From Sphingomonas kyeonggiensis (GTDB lineage Bacteria; Pseudomonadota; Alphaproteobacteria; Sphingomonadales; Sphingomonadaceae): DNA of 64,000 bases. The DNA is taken from contig NZ_JACHLN010000004.1 in the NCBI RefSeq assembly GCF_014204495.1, forward strand, positions 248,001 through 312,000. The letters run 5' to 3'. A model generated the notes under the pieces. The model did not search any database. It was given only the letters and a program-made list of their open reading frames with translations, and was not told the DNA's origin. Position numbers and translations under genes: made by a program. Shown one piece after another: positions 43,703 through 51,349 of this stretch (positions are counted from its first letter, which is position 1; each line of letters opens with the position of its first letter).

Positions 43703-44401
43703 TTATTCGCTGTCGACCAGGACGATTTCGGCGTCCTCGATCGCGGTGATGGTGTAGGTCTTGCCACTGCTCAGGGCGGCGCCATCGCGGGCATCCACCC
43801 GCTCGCCGTCAATCTCGATCGAGCCGACAGCGGGCACCAGATAGGCATGGCGTTCGTTGTCCACTTCGTGGGTGACGCTCTCGCCGGCCTTCAGCGTCGC
43901 GCCCAGCACCCGGGCATTGGCCCGGATCGGCAGCGCGTCATTGTCGTCGGCGAAACCGCTCGCCAGGGTCACGAATTTGCCCGAGCGATCGCCCTTGGGG
44001 AAAGGCTTGGCGCCCCAGCTCGGCTGGCCGCCCCGCTCCCGCGGCATGATCCAGATCTGGAAGATGCGCGTGGTCTCGGGCTCGAGGTTGTACTCGGCAT
44101 GGCGGACGCCGCTGCCTGCGCTCATCACCTGGACATCGCCGGCCGAGGTGCGGCCCTTGTTGCCCATCGAGTCCTGGTGGGTGATCGCACCCGAGCGGAC
44201 GTAAGTGATGATCTCCATGTCCTGGTGCGGATGCGGCGGGAAGCCGCTGTTGGCGCCGATCTCGTCGTCGTTCCAGACGCGCAGCGCACCCCAGTTCATG
44301 CGGTTCGGGTCGTAATAGTCCGCGAAGCTGAAATGGTGCCGCGCATTGAGCCAGCCATGATCTGCATGGCCGAGGCTGGCAAAGGGTCGTTTGTCGATCA
44401 T
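43703..44401 (-). CDS. pirin family protein
   Basis: A 232-residue bicupin. The metal-binding N-terminal cupin shows GFPPHPHQDMEIITYV and SGVRHAEYN. Pirins are iron-dependent, with quercetinase activity in some members and regulatory roles in others. The ATG at 44401 has AGGAGG 9 nt upstream; a longer frame to 44476 is rejected. Divergent from a LysR gene and co-transcribed with wrbA. Confidence 0.93.
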   Translation of the reverse strand: MIDKRPFASLGHADHGWLNARHHFSFADYYDPNRMNWGALRVWNDDEIGANSGFPPHPHQDMEIITYVRSGAITHQDSMGNKGRTSAGDVQVMSAGSGVRHAEYNLEPETTRIFQIWIMPRERGGQPSWGAKPFPKGDRSGKFVTLASGFADDNDALPIRANARVLGATLKAGESVTHEVDNERHAYLVPAVGSIEIDGERVDARDGAALSSGKTYTITAIEDAEIVLVDSE

Positions 44402-44458
44402 GGGGTGTGAACCTCCTGTGTTGAGCAGGAAGATAGGGCGGCGGATCACGCCGTAAAT

Positions 44459-44484
44459 GGAAACGTAGGAAACCAATCGTTTCC
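44459..44484. promoter_or_regulatory. candidate LysR operator
   Basis: GGAAACG, 12 nt, CGTTTCC: a perfect 7-bp inverted repeat in the 99-nt gap between pirin and lysR, 17 nt before the LysR start. It is the obvious dyad of the gap. Confidence 0.55.
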
Positions 44485-44500
44485 GTGATAGGCATGCGGA

Positions 44501-45433
44501 ATGAAGCTACCTGACTTCGAGGCCTGGGCCGTTTTCGCCGCGGTGGTCGAACACCGTTCCTTCTCCGGCGCCGCCGATGCGCTGGCGGTTTCCAAGGCAA
44601 CCGTATCCAAGGCGATCACCCGGCTCGAGAGCCGGCTGGGTACAACCCTGTTCCACCGCACCTCGCGTCGGCTGACACTGACGGACAGTGGCCGTAGCCT
44701 CGCCGAGAACGCCCAGCGTATCCTGAGCGAAGGCCAGGCGGCGGAAGAGGCGGCCTTCGAATCGGCGAGTGCGCCCGCGGGGCTGGTCCGCGTCGCGGCA
44801 CCCCTTACCTTCGGTATCCGGCACCTCGCGCCGATCCTCTCGGACTTCATGGTGCTCCACCCGGCGATCAAGGTCGACCTGCGCCTGTCCGACGCGTTCA
44901 TCGACATCGTCGGCGAGGGGATCGACATCGCGCTGCGCATCGCCGAGCTGCCCGACAGCTCGCTGCGCGCGCGGCGGCTGGGCCCGGTGACCACGCACAT
45001 CGTTGGCGCGCCCGAATATTTCGACAGGGCCGGCCGCCCGCGCCACCCCGCCGACCTCGCCCATCATGCCTGCTTCGTCTACACCAACACCGCGACGCCG
45101 GAGCTGTGGCGCTTCCGCAAGGCGGGGGGCGAGGAAGCCGCGGTGCGCGTCGACGGCCCGATCCGCACCGACAGCGGCGACGCGATGATCCCGGCCTTGT
45201 GCAAGGGCCTGGGCGTCGCCCGCCTGCCCGAATTCCTGATCGGCGACGAACTGCGCAGCGGCAAGCTCGAGGCCGTGCTCGAGGATTGGTCGGTCAGCGC
45301 AGCCGCGCTGCATTTGTTAACGCCGCCCGGCACGCTGCGCCCCGCCCGCGTGGAAGCGTTAATAAATTATCTCGATCAGCATCTGCGGAAGGTCTGCCCC
45401 TCTATAAGGGACTCGACTCTGATGGCGAGCTGA
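44501..45433 (+). CDS. LysR-family transcriptional regulator
   Basis: A 310-residue LTTR: N-terminal winged helix-turn-helix (AWAVFAAVVEHRSFSGAADAL...SKATVSKAITRLESRLGTTLFHRTSRRLTLTDSG) and a C-terminal inducer-binding domain (about 90-300). The DNA-binding part resembles the AaeR/DsdC-like group whose members control pirin and quinone genes in proteobacteria. Divergent to pirin-wrbA, which it probably regulates. Its last codons already lie within the GANTC-rich stretch upstream of ctrA. Confidence 0.93.
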   Translation: MKLPDFEAWAVFAAVVEHRSFSGAADALAVSKATVSKAITRLESRLGTTLFHRTSRRLTLTDSGRSLAENAQRILSEGQAAEEAAFESASAPAGLVRVAAPLTFGIRHLAPILSDFMVLHPAIKVDLRLSDAFIDIVGEGIDIALRIAELPDSSLRARRLGPVTTHIVGAPEYFDRAGRPRHPADLAHHACFVYTNTATPELWRFRKAGGEEAAVRVDGPIRTDSGDAMIPALCKGLGVARLPEFLIGDELRSGKLEAVLEDWSVSAAALHLLTPPGTLRPARVEALINYLDQHLRKVCPSIRDSTLMAS

Positions 45434-45528
45434 GTCCGCGTGTAGGTAGATTCCCTACGACTCGTGGACTCAGGCCGGTTAGGAAGAAATTAACCTTTTG
45501 CCTTCAGACACGCTTAGGTTAATGAATC
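45410..45528 (+). promoter_or_regulatory. ctrA control region: seven GANTC sites and a CtrA box
   Basis: GANTC occurs at 45410, 45415, 45432, 45449, 45459, 45467 and 45524 (seven in 119 bp; about 0.5 expected). TTAG-N7-TTAAC at 45479-45494 differs from the CtrA consensus TTAA-N7-TTAAC by one base. This suggests ctrA transcription depends on CcrM methylation state and on CtrA itself, as in Caulobacter. Confidence 0.7.
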
Positions 45529-45585
45529 GTCCGAGGCATGCCTTTCATTGGGGCAAGGCAGCCTGCGGGCAAGGGGACTTTGACG

Positions 45586-46299
45586 ATGCGCGTGCTGTTG
45601 ATCGAAGACGAGCCGAGCACTGCCAAGGCGATCGAGCTGATGCTCACGACCGAGGGCTTTAACGTCTATACGACGGACCTCGGCGAGGAGGGCTTGGACC
45701 TGGCCAAGCTCTATGACTACGACATCATCCTGCTCGACCTGAACCTGCCCGACATGCACGGGTATGACGTTCTGAAGAAGGTCCGGGTTGCCCGCGTGCA
45801 GACGCCGGTGCTGATCCTGTCGGGCATCAACGAAATGGACAGCAAGGTGCGTTCGTTCGGCTTCGGTGCCGACGACTACGTGACCAAGCCCTTCCACCGC
45901 GAAGAGCTGGTCGCCCGCATCCATGCGGTCGTCCGCCGCTCGAAGGGCCACAGCCAGTCGGTCATCCGCACCGGCAAGCTGGCGGTCAATCTCGACGCGA
46001 AGACGGTCGAGGTCGACGGTGCCCGCGTGCACCTGACCGGCAAGGAATATGCGATGCTGGAGCTGCTCTCGCTCCGCAAGGGCACGACGCTCACCAAGGA
46101 AATGTTCCTGAACCACCTTTATGGCGGCATGGACGAGCCCGAGCTCAAGATCATCGACGTGTTCATCTGCAAGCTGCGCAAGAAGCTCAGCATGGCCTGC
46201 GAGGGCGACAATTATATCGAGACCGTCTGGGGCCGCGGCTATGTGCTGCGCGAGCCGGACGGCGCCGAGGAGCAGGAGCCGATCTCGGCGGTTGCCTGA
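45586..46299 (+). CDS. ctrA: cell-cycle response regulator CtrA
   Basis: A 237-residue OmpR-family regulator that in alphaproteobacteria controls cell-cycle genes and in some species replication. The start MRVLLIEDEPSTAKAIELML, phospho-acceptor D51 (LLDLNLPDMHGYDVL), and winged-helix segment KEYAMLELLSLRKGTTLTKEMFLNHLYGGMDEPELKIIDVFICKLRKK are almost those of Caulobacter CtrA. The C-terminus ends SAVA, similar to the Ala-rich ClpXP degron of Caulobacter CtrA. The ATG at 45586 is chosen over the frame starting at 45538 because it gives the canonical N-terminus. Confidence 0.97.
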   Translation: MRVLLIEDEPSTAKAIELMLTTEGFNVYTTDLGEEGLDLAKLYDYDIILLDLNLPDMHGYDVLKKVRVARVQTPVLILSGINEMDSKVRSFGFGADDYVTKPFHREELVARIHAVVRRSKGHSQSVIRTGKLAVNLDAKTVEVDGARVHLTGKEYAMLELLSLRKGTTLTKEMFLNHLYGGMDEPELKIIDVFICKLRKKLSMACEGDNYIETVWGRGYVLREPDGAEEQEPISAVA

Positions 46300-46326
46300 G
46301 GCACACAAGTTCTACGGGGGTAGAAG

Positions 46327-46362
46327 AGGCCGCGGTCCGCAAGGATCGCGGCCTTTCCTTTA
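46327..46362 (+). terminator. intrinsic terminator after ctrA
   Basis: A 12-bp stem AGGCCGCGGTCC/GGATCGCGGCCT with a GCAA tetraloop and one G-U pair, followed by TTCCTTT. It begins 28 nt past the ctrA stop and overlaps the end of the convergent HPP gene. Confidence 0.85.
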
Positions 46363-47025
46363 TCGGCGCCCCCGCCGCGCGATCGCATGGCGCTCGGCCG
46401 CTTCCAGCAGCGCTGCCAGGTCCTCGCGGCTGACGTCGAAGCTCTCATGCGCTTCCGCCAGCGCGGCATCGATATCCTCGGGCTGGATGCGCGGATGGGC
46501 GGGTGCGGGCACCGGCCGGTGCGGGTAGCTGTGGCCGGAGAAGCGGTGGAAGACGATACCGGTCAGCACGAGCAGCAGCGCATTGAGCCCCATCGGCACC
46601 AGCGCGAAGCCGATCCCCTGGTCGAGCACCGCCGAGCCGAGCACGGCGAGCAGCGCGCAGGCGCCGCCGGGCGGGTGGAGGCAGCGCAGCAGCGACATCA
46701 GCACGATCGCCAGCCCCACCGCCAGGCCGGCGGCGATCGCGCCGTGCCCGAGCAGCGCGGCAACACCGAAACCGACAAGGGTGGAGATCGCGCAGCCGCC
46801 CACGACCGGCCAGGGCTGGGCGAGCGGACTGGCGGGCACCGCAAATACCAGAACCGCCGAGGCACCGATCGGCGCGGCAAGCAGCAAGGCCGCATGGCTG
46901 CCAACCGACAGCGCCGCGACCCAGCCGGTCAGCCCTATGCCCAGCATCGCGCCGAGCGCCGCGATCAGCCGCTCGCGCCAATTGGCGCCCGCGAGCAGGC
47001 GCAGCTTCAGCAACGCCCTCGCCAT
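46360..47025 (-). CDS. HPP family membrane protein
   Basis: A 221-residue protein with four to five helices. The HPP motif is present (CLHPPGGACALLAVLG), as is GASAVLVFAVPASPLAQPWPVVGG. Plant and cyanobacterial relatives transport nitrite; the substrate here is unknown. A soluble tail of about 60 residues follows the last helix. Its start is 1 nt after the amidohydrolase stop, so the two are translationally linked. Confidence 0.9.
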   Translation of the reverse strand: MARALLKLRLLAGANWRERLIAALGAMLGIGLTGWVAALSVGSHAALLLAAPIGASAVLVFAVPASPLAQPWPVVGGCAISTLVGFGVAALLGHGAIAAGLAVGLAIVLMSLLRCLHPPGGACALLAVLGSAVLDQGIGFALVPMGLNALLLVLTGIVFHRFSGHSYPHRPVPAPAHPRIQPEDIDAALAEAHESFDVSREDLAALLEAAERHAIARRGRR

Positions 47026-47026
47026 G

Positions 47027-48694
47027 CTACTTCTTCACATAGACCCGCGCGCCGCCCACCCAGGTCTCCAGCACCTGGGTGCCGCGCAGGTCCGCCGGCG
47101 AGGCGAGCATCGGATCGCGATCGACGATGATGAAGTCGGCGCGCATGCCGGGCGCAAGCCGACCGATCAGGGTCTCGGCAAAGCCCGCCCAGGCGGCACC
47201 GGTGGTGAAGCCCGCCCAGCCCTGCTCGCGCGTCACCGCTTCCTCGATCCGCCAGCCGCCAAAGGGCTGGCCATTGGCGTCGGTACGGGTGAAGCTGACC
47301 GCCCAGCCGGCCCAGGGATCGGGGCTCTCGACCGGATAGTCGGAGCCGAAGGCGATATGCGTGCCGTCCTTGAGCATCGTCTTCCAGGCATAGGCACCGG
47401 CGAGCCGGTCCGGCCCCAGCCGCGCCTCGGCCATCTTCATGTCGCTGGTCTGGTGAACCGGCTGCATCGAGGCGATCACGCCCAGCTTGGCGAAGCGCGG
47501 CAGGTCCTTGGGGTCGACGATCTGGGCATGCTCGATCCGCCAGCGGCGATCGTCCTTGAACGTGTCCGACAGCACTTCTACCGCGTCGAGAACCTGGCTG
47601 TTTGCGCGGTCGCCGATCGCGTGGACGGCGATCTGGAAATTGTCCATCGCGCCGCGCGTCATCATGTTGAGCAACTGGTCGTCGGTGAGGAAGCCCAGCC
47701 CCTTCTGCCCCGGCGCATCGCTGTAATCGGCCTTGAGCCAGGCGCCGCGGCTGCCCAGCGCGCCATCGGCATAGAGCTTGATCCCGCCCATGCGCAGCTT
47801 GTCGCCATAGAGCCAGGGCGTCGGCCCCTGCCCCGCCACCTGCAGCGCGGTCTCGACACCGTGCGCATAGCTCATGATCCGCATGCGGAGCTGGCCGATA
47901 TCGGCGATGCGGCGATAGGTGAGCCAGTCATCGGTTGTCGTGCCCATGTCGGCGCTCGCGGTGATGCCGAGCGAGAGCAGCTTGTCCTGCGCGGCGAGGA
48001 AGGCGGCGTTCCTCTCCCGAGGCGTGGGCTTGGGAATGAACTTGTCGACCAGCCCCATCGCGCCATCGACGAACACGCCGGCAGGCGCGCCCTTGGCATC
48101 GCGCTCGATGCGGCCGCCATTGGTGTCTTTGTTCGCGGCGGTGACCCCGGCGATCTGGATCGCCCGGCTGTTCGCCCAGGCGGCATGGCCATCGACCCGC
48201 TCGAGCCATACCGGCCGGTCGCTCACCACCCTGTCGAGTTCCGCCGCGGTCGGAAAGCGACCGAGCTTCCAGGTCTCCTGGTTCCAGCCGCCTCCGAGGA
48301 TCCACTTGGTCGGGTTGGCATCGGCATAGGCCTTGATCTTGGCCAGCGCCTCTTCGAGCGAAGTCGTCGACGAGAGATCGAGCAACATCAGCTGCGACCC
48401 CAGCCCCATGACATGGCCATGCCCATCGATCATGCCGGGAAGCAGCGTCTTGCCCCCCATGTCGAGCTTCCACTCGACCTGCTTCGGCCTTTTGTCCTCG
48501 CGCTTGAGGATCTGGGTGATCTTGCCATCTCGGTTGAACAATATGCCGGTGAAGCGGACGACATCGCCCTTCTCGTCCAGTGTCATGCCGTTGACGTTGT
48601 CGACCAGCCCATCCGCCAGGGCGGCTACGGGAGCGAAGGTGAGGGCGAGCGCGGCGACGGGCCGCAGGAGGCGCTTCAGCATGGGCGAGGGCAT
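47027..48694 (-). CDS. secreted YtcJ-type metal-dependent amidohydrolase
   Basis: A 555-residue exported enzyme (signal LLRPVAALALTFAPVAALA). Metal-site motifs of the amidohydrolase superfamily are seen: PGMIDGHGHVMG (His-x-His), a later HAIGDRANSQVL, RIEHAQIV and the C-terminal FGSDYPVES with the catalytic Asp. Architecture fits the YtcJ (amidohydrolase 3) group. Substrate unknown. The ATG at 48694 is taken; one four codons later is possible. No strong ribosome-binding site is seen. Confidence 0.9.
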   Translation of the reverse strand: MPSPMLKRLLRPVAALALTFAPVAALADGLVDNVNGMTLDEKGDVVRFTGILFNRDGKITQILKREDKRPKQVEWKLDMGGKTLLPGMIDGHGHVMGLGSQLMLLDLSSTTSLEEALAKIKAYADANPTKWILGGGWNQETWKLGRFPTAAELDRVVSDRPVWLERVDGHAAWANSRAIQIAGVTAANKDTNGGRIERDAKGAPAGVFVDGAMGLVDKFIPKPTPRERNAAFLAAQDKLLSLGITASADMGTTTDDWLTYRRIADIGQLRMRIMSYAHGVETALQVAGQGPTPWLYGDKLRMGGIKLYADGALGSRGAWLKADYSDAPGQKGLGFLTDDQLLNMMTRGAMDNFQIAVHAIGDRANSQVLDAVEVLSDTFKDDRRWRIEHAQIVDPKDLPRFAKLGVIASMQPVHQTSDMKMAEARLGPDRLAGAYAWKTMLKDGTHIAFGSDYPVESPDPWAGWAVSFTRTDANGQPFGGWRIEEAVTREQGWAGFTTGAAWAGFAETLIGRLAPGMRADFIIVDRDPMLASPADLRGTQVLETWVGGARVYVKK

Positions 48695-48815
48695 AGGGCC
48701 TGTTCGGCATGCGCGCCAGATGCACGAACCGGCCGTCATCGATACCTCCCGCGCATGTCCTGAAAAGATAAGCGATGTTCCCCCTCGCGGCGAGATCGTC
48801 TAGGCGGACTGCACT

Positions 48816-50060
48816 ATGGCAACCAAGACCCTCCCGGCGAACGCGCCGCTCCCCGTTTCGATCGATGATGTCCGTGCAGCGCAGGCGCGCATTGCGGGCC
48901 AGATCGTGCGGACGCCGACGCTGGTGAGCAAGACGCTGTCGGACCTGACCGGCGCCACCGTCTATCTGAAGTTCGAGAACCTGCAGTTCACCGCCGCCTA
49001 CAAGGAACGCGGCGCGCTCAACACCCTGCTCCAGCTCGACGAAGCGGCGCGCGCCAAGGGCGTGATCGCGGCATCGGCCGGCAACCATGCCCAGGGCCTC
49101 GCCTATCACGCCAACCGGCTGGGCATCCCCAGCACGATCGTGATGCCGAAGAACACGCCCATCGTGAAGGTCACCCAGACCGAAGGTCACGGTGCCAATG
49201 TGATCCTGGAAGGCGAGACCTTCGACGCCGCCTATGCGCACAGCCGCAAGCTGGAGGCCGAGAAGGGCTATACCTTCGTCCATCCCTTCGACGATCCCCG
49301 CATCATCGCCGGCCAGGGCACGGTCGCGCTCGAGATGCTCGAGGACGTGCCGGAGATCGACACGCTGGTGATCCCGATCGGCGGCGGCGGCCTGATCTCG
49401 GGCTGCTCGACCGTGGCCAAGTCGGAAGGCCGCGACATCGAAGTGATTGGCGTCCAGGCCGAGCTCTACCCCTCGATGTACAACCGCGTGCACCACACCG
49501 ACATGCCCTGCGCCGGCGACACGTTGGCCGAGGGCATCGCAGTGAAGGAGCCGGGCAGCATCACCGCCCGGCTGGTCGAGGCGCTGGTCGACGACATCGT
49601 GCTGGTCAGCGAGCGACGGCTCGAGGAATCGGTGAGCCTGCTGCTCCAGATCGAGAAGACCGTGGTCGAGGGCGCCGGCGCCGCCGGCCTGGCCGCCCTG
49701 CTTTCCGAGCCGCAGCGCTTCAAGGGCAAGACCGTGGGCATCATCCTGTGCGGCGGCAATATCGATCCGCGCCTGCTCGCCTATGTGCTGCTGCGCGACC
49801 TCGCCCGCTCGGGCCGGATGGCGCGGCTGCGCATCCGCCTGCAGGACCGGCCGGGCGCGCTGTTCCGGGTGGCGCAGATCTTCGACCAGCTCTCGGTCAA
49901 CATCCTCGAGCTGTCGCACCAGCGCATCTTCACCAACCTCCCCGCCAAGGGCCTGAGCCTGGACGTGGAGTGCGAGACGCGCGACCGCGACCATCTGGAG
50001 CGGCTGATGACCGCGCTGCGCCGGGCGCAATATGAGGTCCAGCTGGTCGAGCTGGCTTAG
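48816..50060 (+). CDS. ilvA: threonine dehydratase
   Basis: A 414-residue PLP enzyme converting threonine to 2-oxobutyrate and ammonia, first step of isoleucine synthesis. The PLP lysine is in QFTAAYKERGALN, the phosphate loop is GGGGLISG, and a C-terminal ACT-like domain (about 335-414, RLQDRPGALFRVAQIF) should mediate feedback. The single short ACT domain resembles the TdcB/IlvA2 form. Followed at 8 nt by the conserved 26-bp element and a hairpin. Confidence 0.95.
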   Translation: MATKTLPANAPLPVSIDDVRAAQARIAGQIVRTPTLVSKTLSDLTGATVYLKFENLQFTAAYKERGALNTLLQLDEAARAKGVIAASAGNHAQGLAYHANRLGIPSTIVMPKNTPIVKVTQTEGHGANVILEGETFDAAYAHSRKLEAEKGYTFVHPFDDPRIIAGQGTVALEMLEDVPEIDTLVIPIGGGGLISGCSTVAKSEGRDIEVIGVQAELYPSMYNRVHHTDMPCAGDTLAEGIAVKEPGSITARLVEALVDDIVLVSERRLEESVSLLLQIEKTVVEGAGAAGLAALLSEPQRFKGKTVGIILCGGNIDPRLLAYVLLRDLARSGRMARLRIRLQDRPGALFRVAQIFDQLSVNILELSHQRIFTNLPAKGLSLDVECETRDRDHLERLMTALRRAQYEVQLVELA

Positions 50061-50068
50061 AACCGAAA

Positions 50069-50127
50069 CGAAAGTACACAAAGTACAGGCCAAGAACCGG
50101 TTTCGCCGCCTTGGACGGGCGGCGAAA
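50069..50127 (+). other. conserved 26-bp 3'-end element plus hairpin, copy 2
   Basis: The 26 bp at 50069-50094 are identical to 38695-38670 on the minus strand. A perfect 10-bp hairpin TTTCGCCGCC/GGCGGCGAAA (50101-50127) follows, probably the ilvA terminator. The element begins 8 nt after the ilvA stop. Confidence 0.75.
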
Positions 50128-50182
50128 TCCTATTCCATAACCGATCGCCATGCCGGGGCCCGGCAAATCGGGGCCCCGACGC

Positions 50183-50278
50183 GACTCCGCAGGACTCCGC
50201 GAGTCGCGCCAAACCGATGAAGCGAATCACACGCGCGACGAACTGAGTCGTCGCTGGATTCACACGATTCATCGATTC
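50183..50278. promoter_or_regulatory. cluster of eight GANTC sites
   Basis: GANTC at 50183, 50193, 50201, 50224, 50245, 50257, 50266 and 50274: eight sites in 96 bp where about 0.4 is expected. Spacing within the two dense groups is 8-10 bp. The region is non-coding, between ilvA and bpt; the rest of the gap (50128-50182, 50380-50475) shows only a hairpin near 50432-50467. Confidence 0.75.
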
Positions 50279-50335
50279 CGATACAACAGCCGCACAGCCA
50301 AATTTTCCATTTTCGGCAGCGTGTTACGCGGCCCG

Positions 50336-50379
50336 ATGGTTAACGTCACCACTCTGTGCAGAAATGGTGAATTGTTAAC
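50336..50379. promoter_or_regulatory. nested palindromes with CtrA-like half-sites upstream of bpt
   Basis: GTTAAC (50339-50344) and GTTAAC (50374-50379) bracket an inverted CACCA (50347-50351) / TGGTG (50365-50369). The left half reads TTAACCAT on the minus strand, a CtrA half-site in several alphaproteobacteria. An ATGGTAA at 50388-50394 resembles it. Confidence 0.5.
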
Positions 50380-50475
50380 TCTCTTTCATGGTAAAGCAGC
50401 TTTTCATCCTTTAAGAACCACAGCATAGTTGCCCCATCGGCCGGACGTAGCGGCCAGAGCAAAGGGGCATCAGGG

Positions 50476-51261
50476 GTGACTGCACTTTCCCGTTTTCCGC
50501 GGTTCTTCGTGACGAGCCCGTCGCCCTGCCCCTATCTGCCGGGGCGGCAGGAGCGGAAAATCTTCACCGAATTGTCGGGACTGCATGCGGGCGAGCTGAA
50601 CGATGCGCTGGGCCGCATCGGCTTCCGCCGGAGCCAGTCGGTCGCCTATCGCCCGAGCTGCGCGGGCTGCACCGCCTGCGTCTCGGTCCGCGTCGTCGCC
50701 GACGAGTTCCAGCCCAACGCCACCCAGCGCAAGCTGCTGCGCCGCCATTCGGACCTCGAAATCACCGCCTGCAAGCCCTGGGCGACCGAGGAACAGTTCG
50801 CCCTGCTCCACCGCTATCTGAGCGCCCGCCACCCGGGCGGCGGCATGGCGACGATGGACGAGAACGACTATGCCGACATGGTCGAGCAGTCGCCGGTCAG
50901 TTCCTATGTGATCGAATATCGCGAGCCCTCGGTGAATGGCGAGCGCGGCCGCCTGGTCGGCGCCTGCATCACCGACCAGCAGGCCGACGGCCTGTCGATG
51001 ATCTACAGCTTCTTCCTGGCCGATGACGAAAGCCGCCCGGGCCTGGGCAATTTCATCATCATGGAGCACATCCTGCGCAGCCAGGCCGCCGGCCTGCCCT
51101 ATGTCTATCTCGGCTATTGGGTGAAGGGCAGCGAGCGCATGGCGTACAAGACGCGCTATCGCCCGATGGAAGCGCTCGGCCCCAATGGCTGGACGCTGCT
51201 GGAGGACGAGGACATGGCGATCGCCATGCCGGTACCGGCAAACGCAGCGGCGTTTGCCTAA
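50476..51261 (+). CDS. bpt: aspartate/glutamate leucyltransferase (Bpt)
   Basis: A 261-residue N-end-rule enzyme that attaches leucine to N-terminal Asp or Glu, making substrates for ClpS/ClpAP. FFVTSPSPCPYLPGRQERKIF at the start, the RPSCAGCTACVSVRV cysteine motif and the C-terminal YLGYWVKGSERMAYKTRYRPME are diagnostic. GTG start with AGGGG upstream. It lies immediately downstream of a GANTC cluster and CtrA-like half-sites, suggesting cell-cycle control. Confidence 0.95.
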   Translation: MTALSRFPRFFVTSPSPCPYLPGRQERKIFTELSGLHAGELNDALGRIGFRRSQSVAYRPSCAGCTACVSVRVVADEFQPNATQRKLLRRHSDLEITACKPWATEEQFALLHRYLSARHPGGGMATMDENDYADMVEQSPVSSYVIEYREPSVNGERGRLVGACITDQQADGLSMIYSFFLADDESRPGLGNFIIMEHILRSQAAGLPYVYLGYWVKGSERMAYKTRYRPMEALGPNGWTLLEDEDMAIAMPVPANAAAFA

Positions 51262-51278
51262 GCGCCAGCGCCCCCACT

Positions 51279-51330
51279 ACAAGCGATACGGCGGAGAAAC
51301 CCTGGGCCCCGGCTTTCGCCGGGGAGCAGC
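51279..51330. repeat. REP element, long version
   Basis: About 52 bp matching 22178-22229, including ACAAGCGATACGGCGGAGAA, CCCTGGG and the palindrome CCCCGGCTTTCGCCGGGG. It lies between convergent bpt and the transglutaminase gene. Confidence 0.85.
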
Positions 51331-51349
51331 AGAGGCGGGTTCAGACCGG

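Noticed and set aside
46583..48763. 726-codon plus-strand open frame
   Set aside because: Antisense to the HPP and amidohydrolase genes, which have clear motifs.
50183..50400. Chromosomal replication origin
   Set aside because: GANTC and CtrA-like sites would fit, but no DnaA box (TTATCCACA or close variant) was seen and none of the usual origin neighbours is present.
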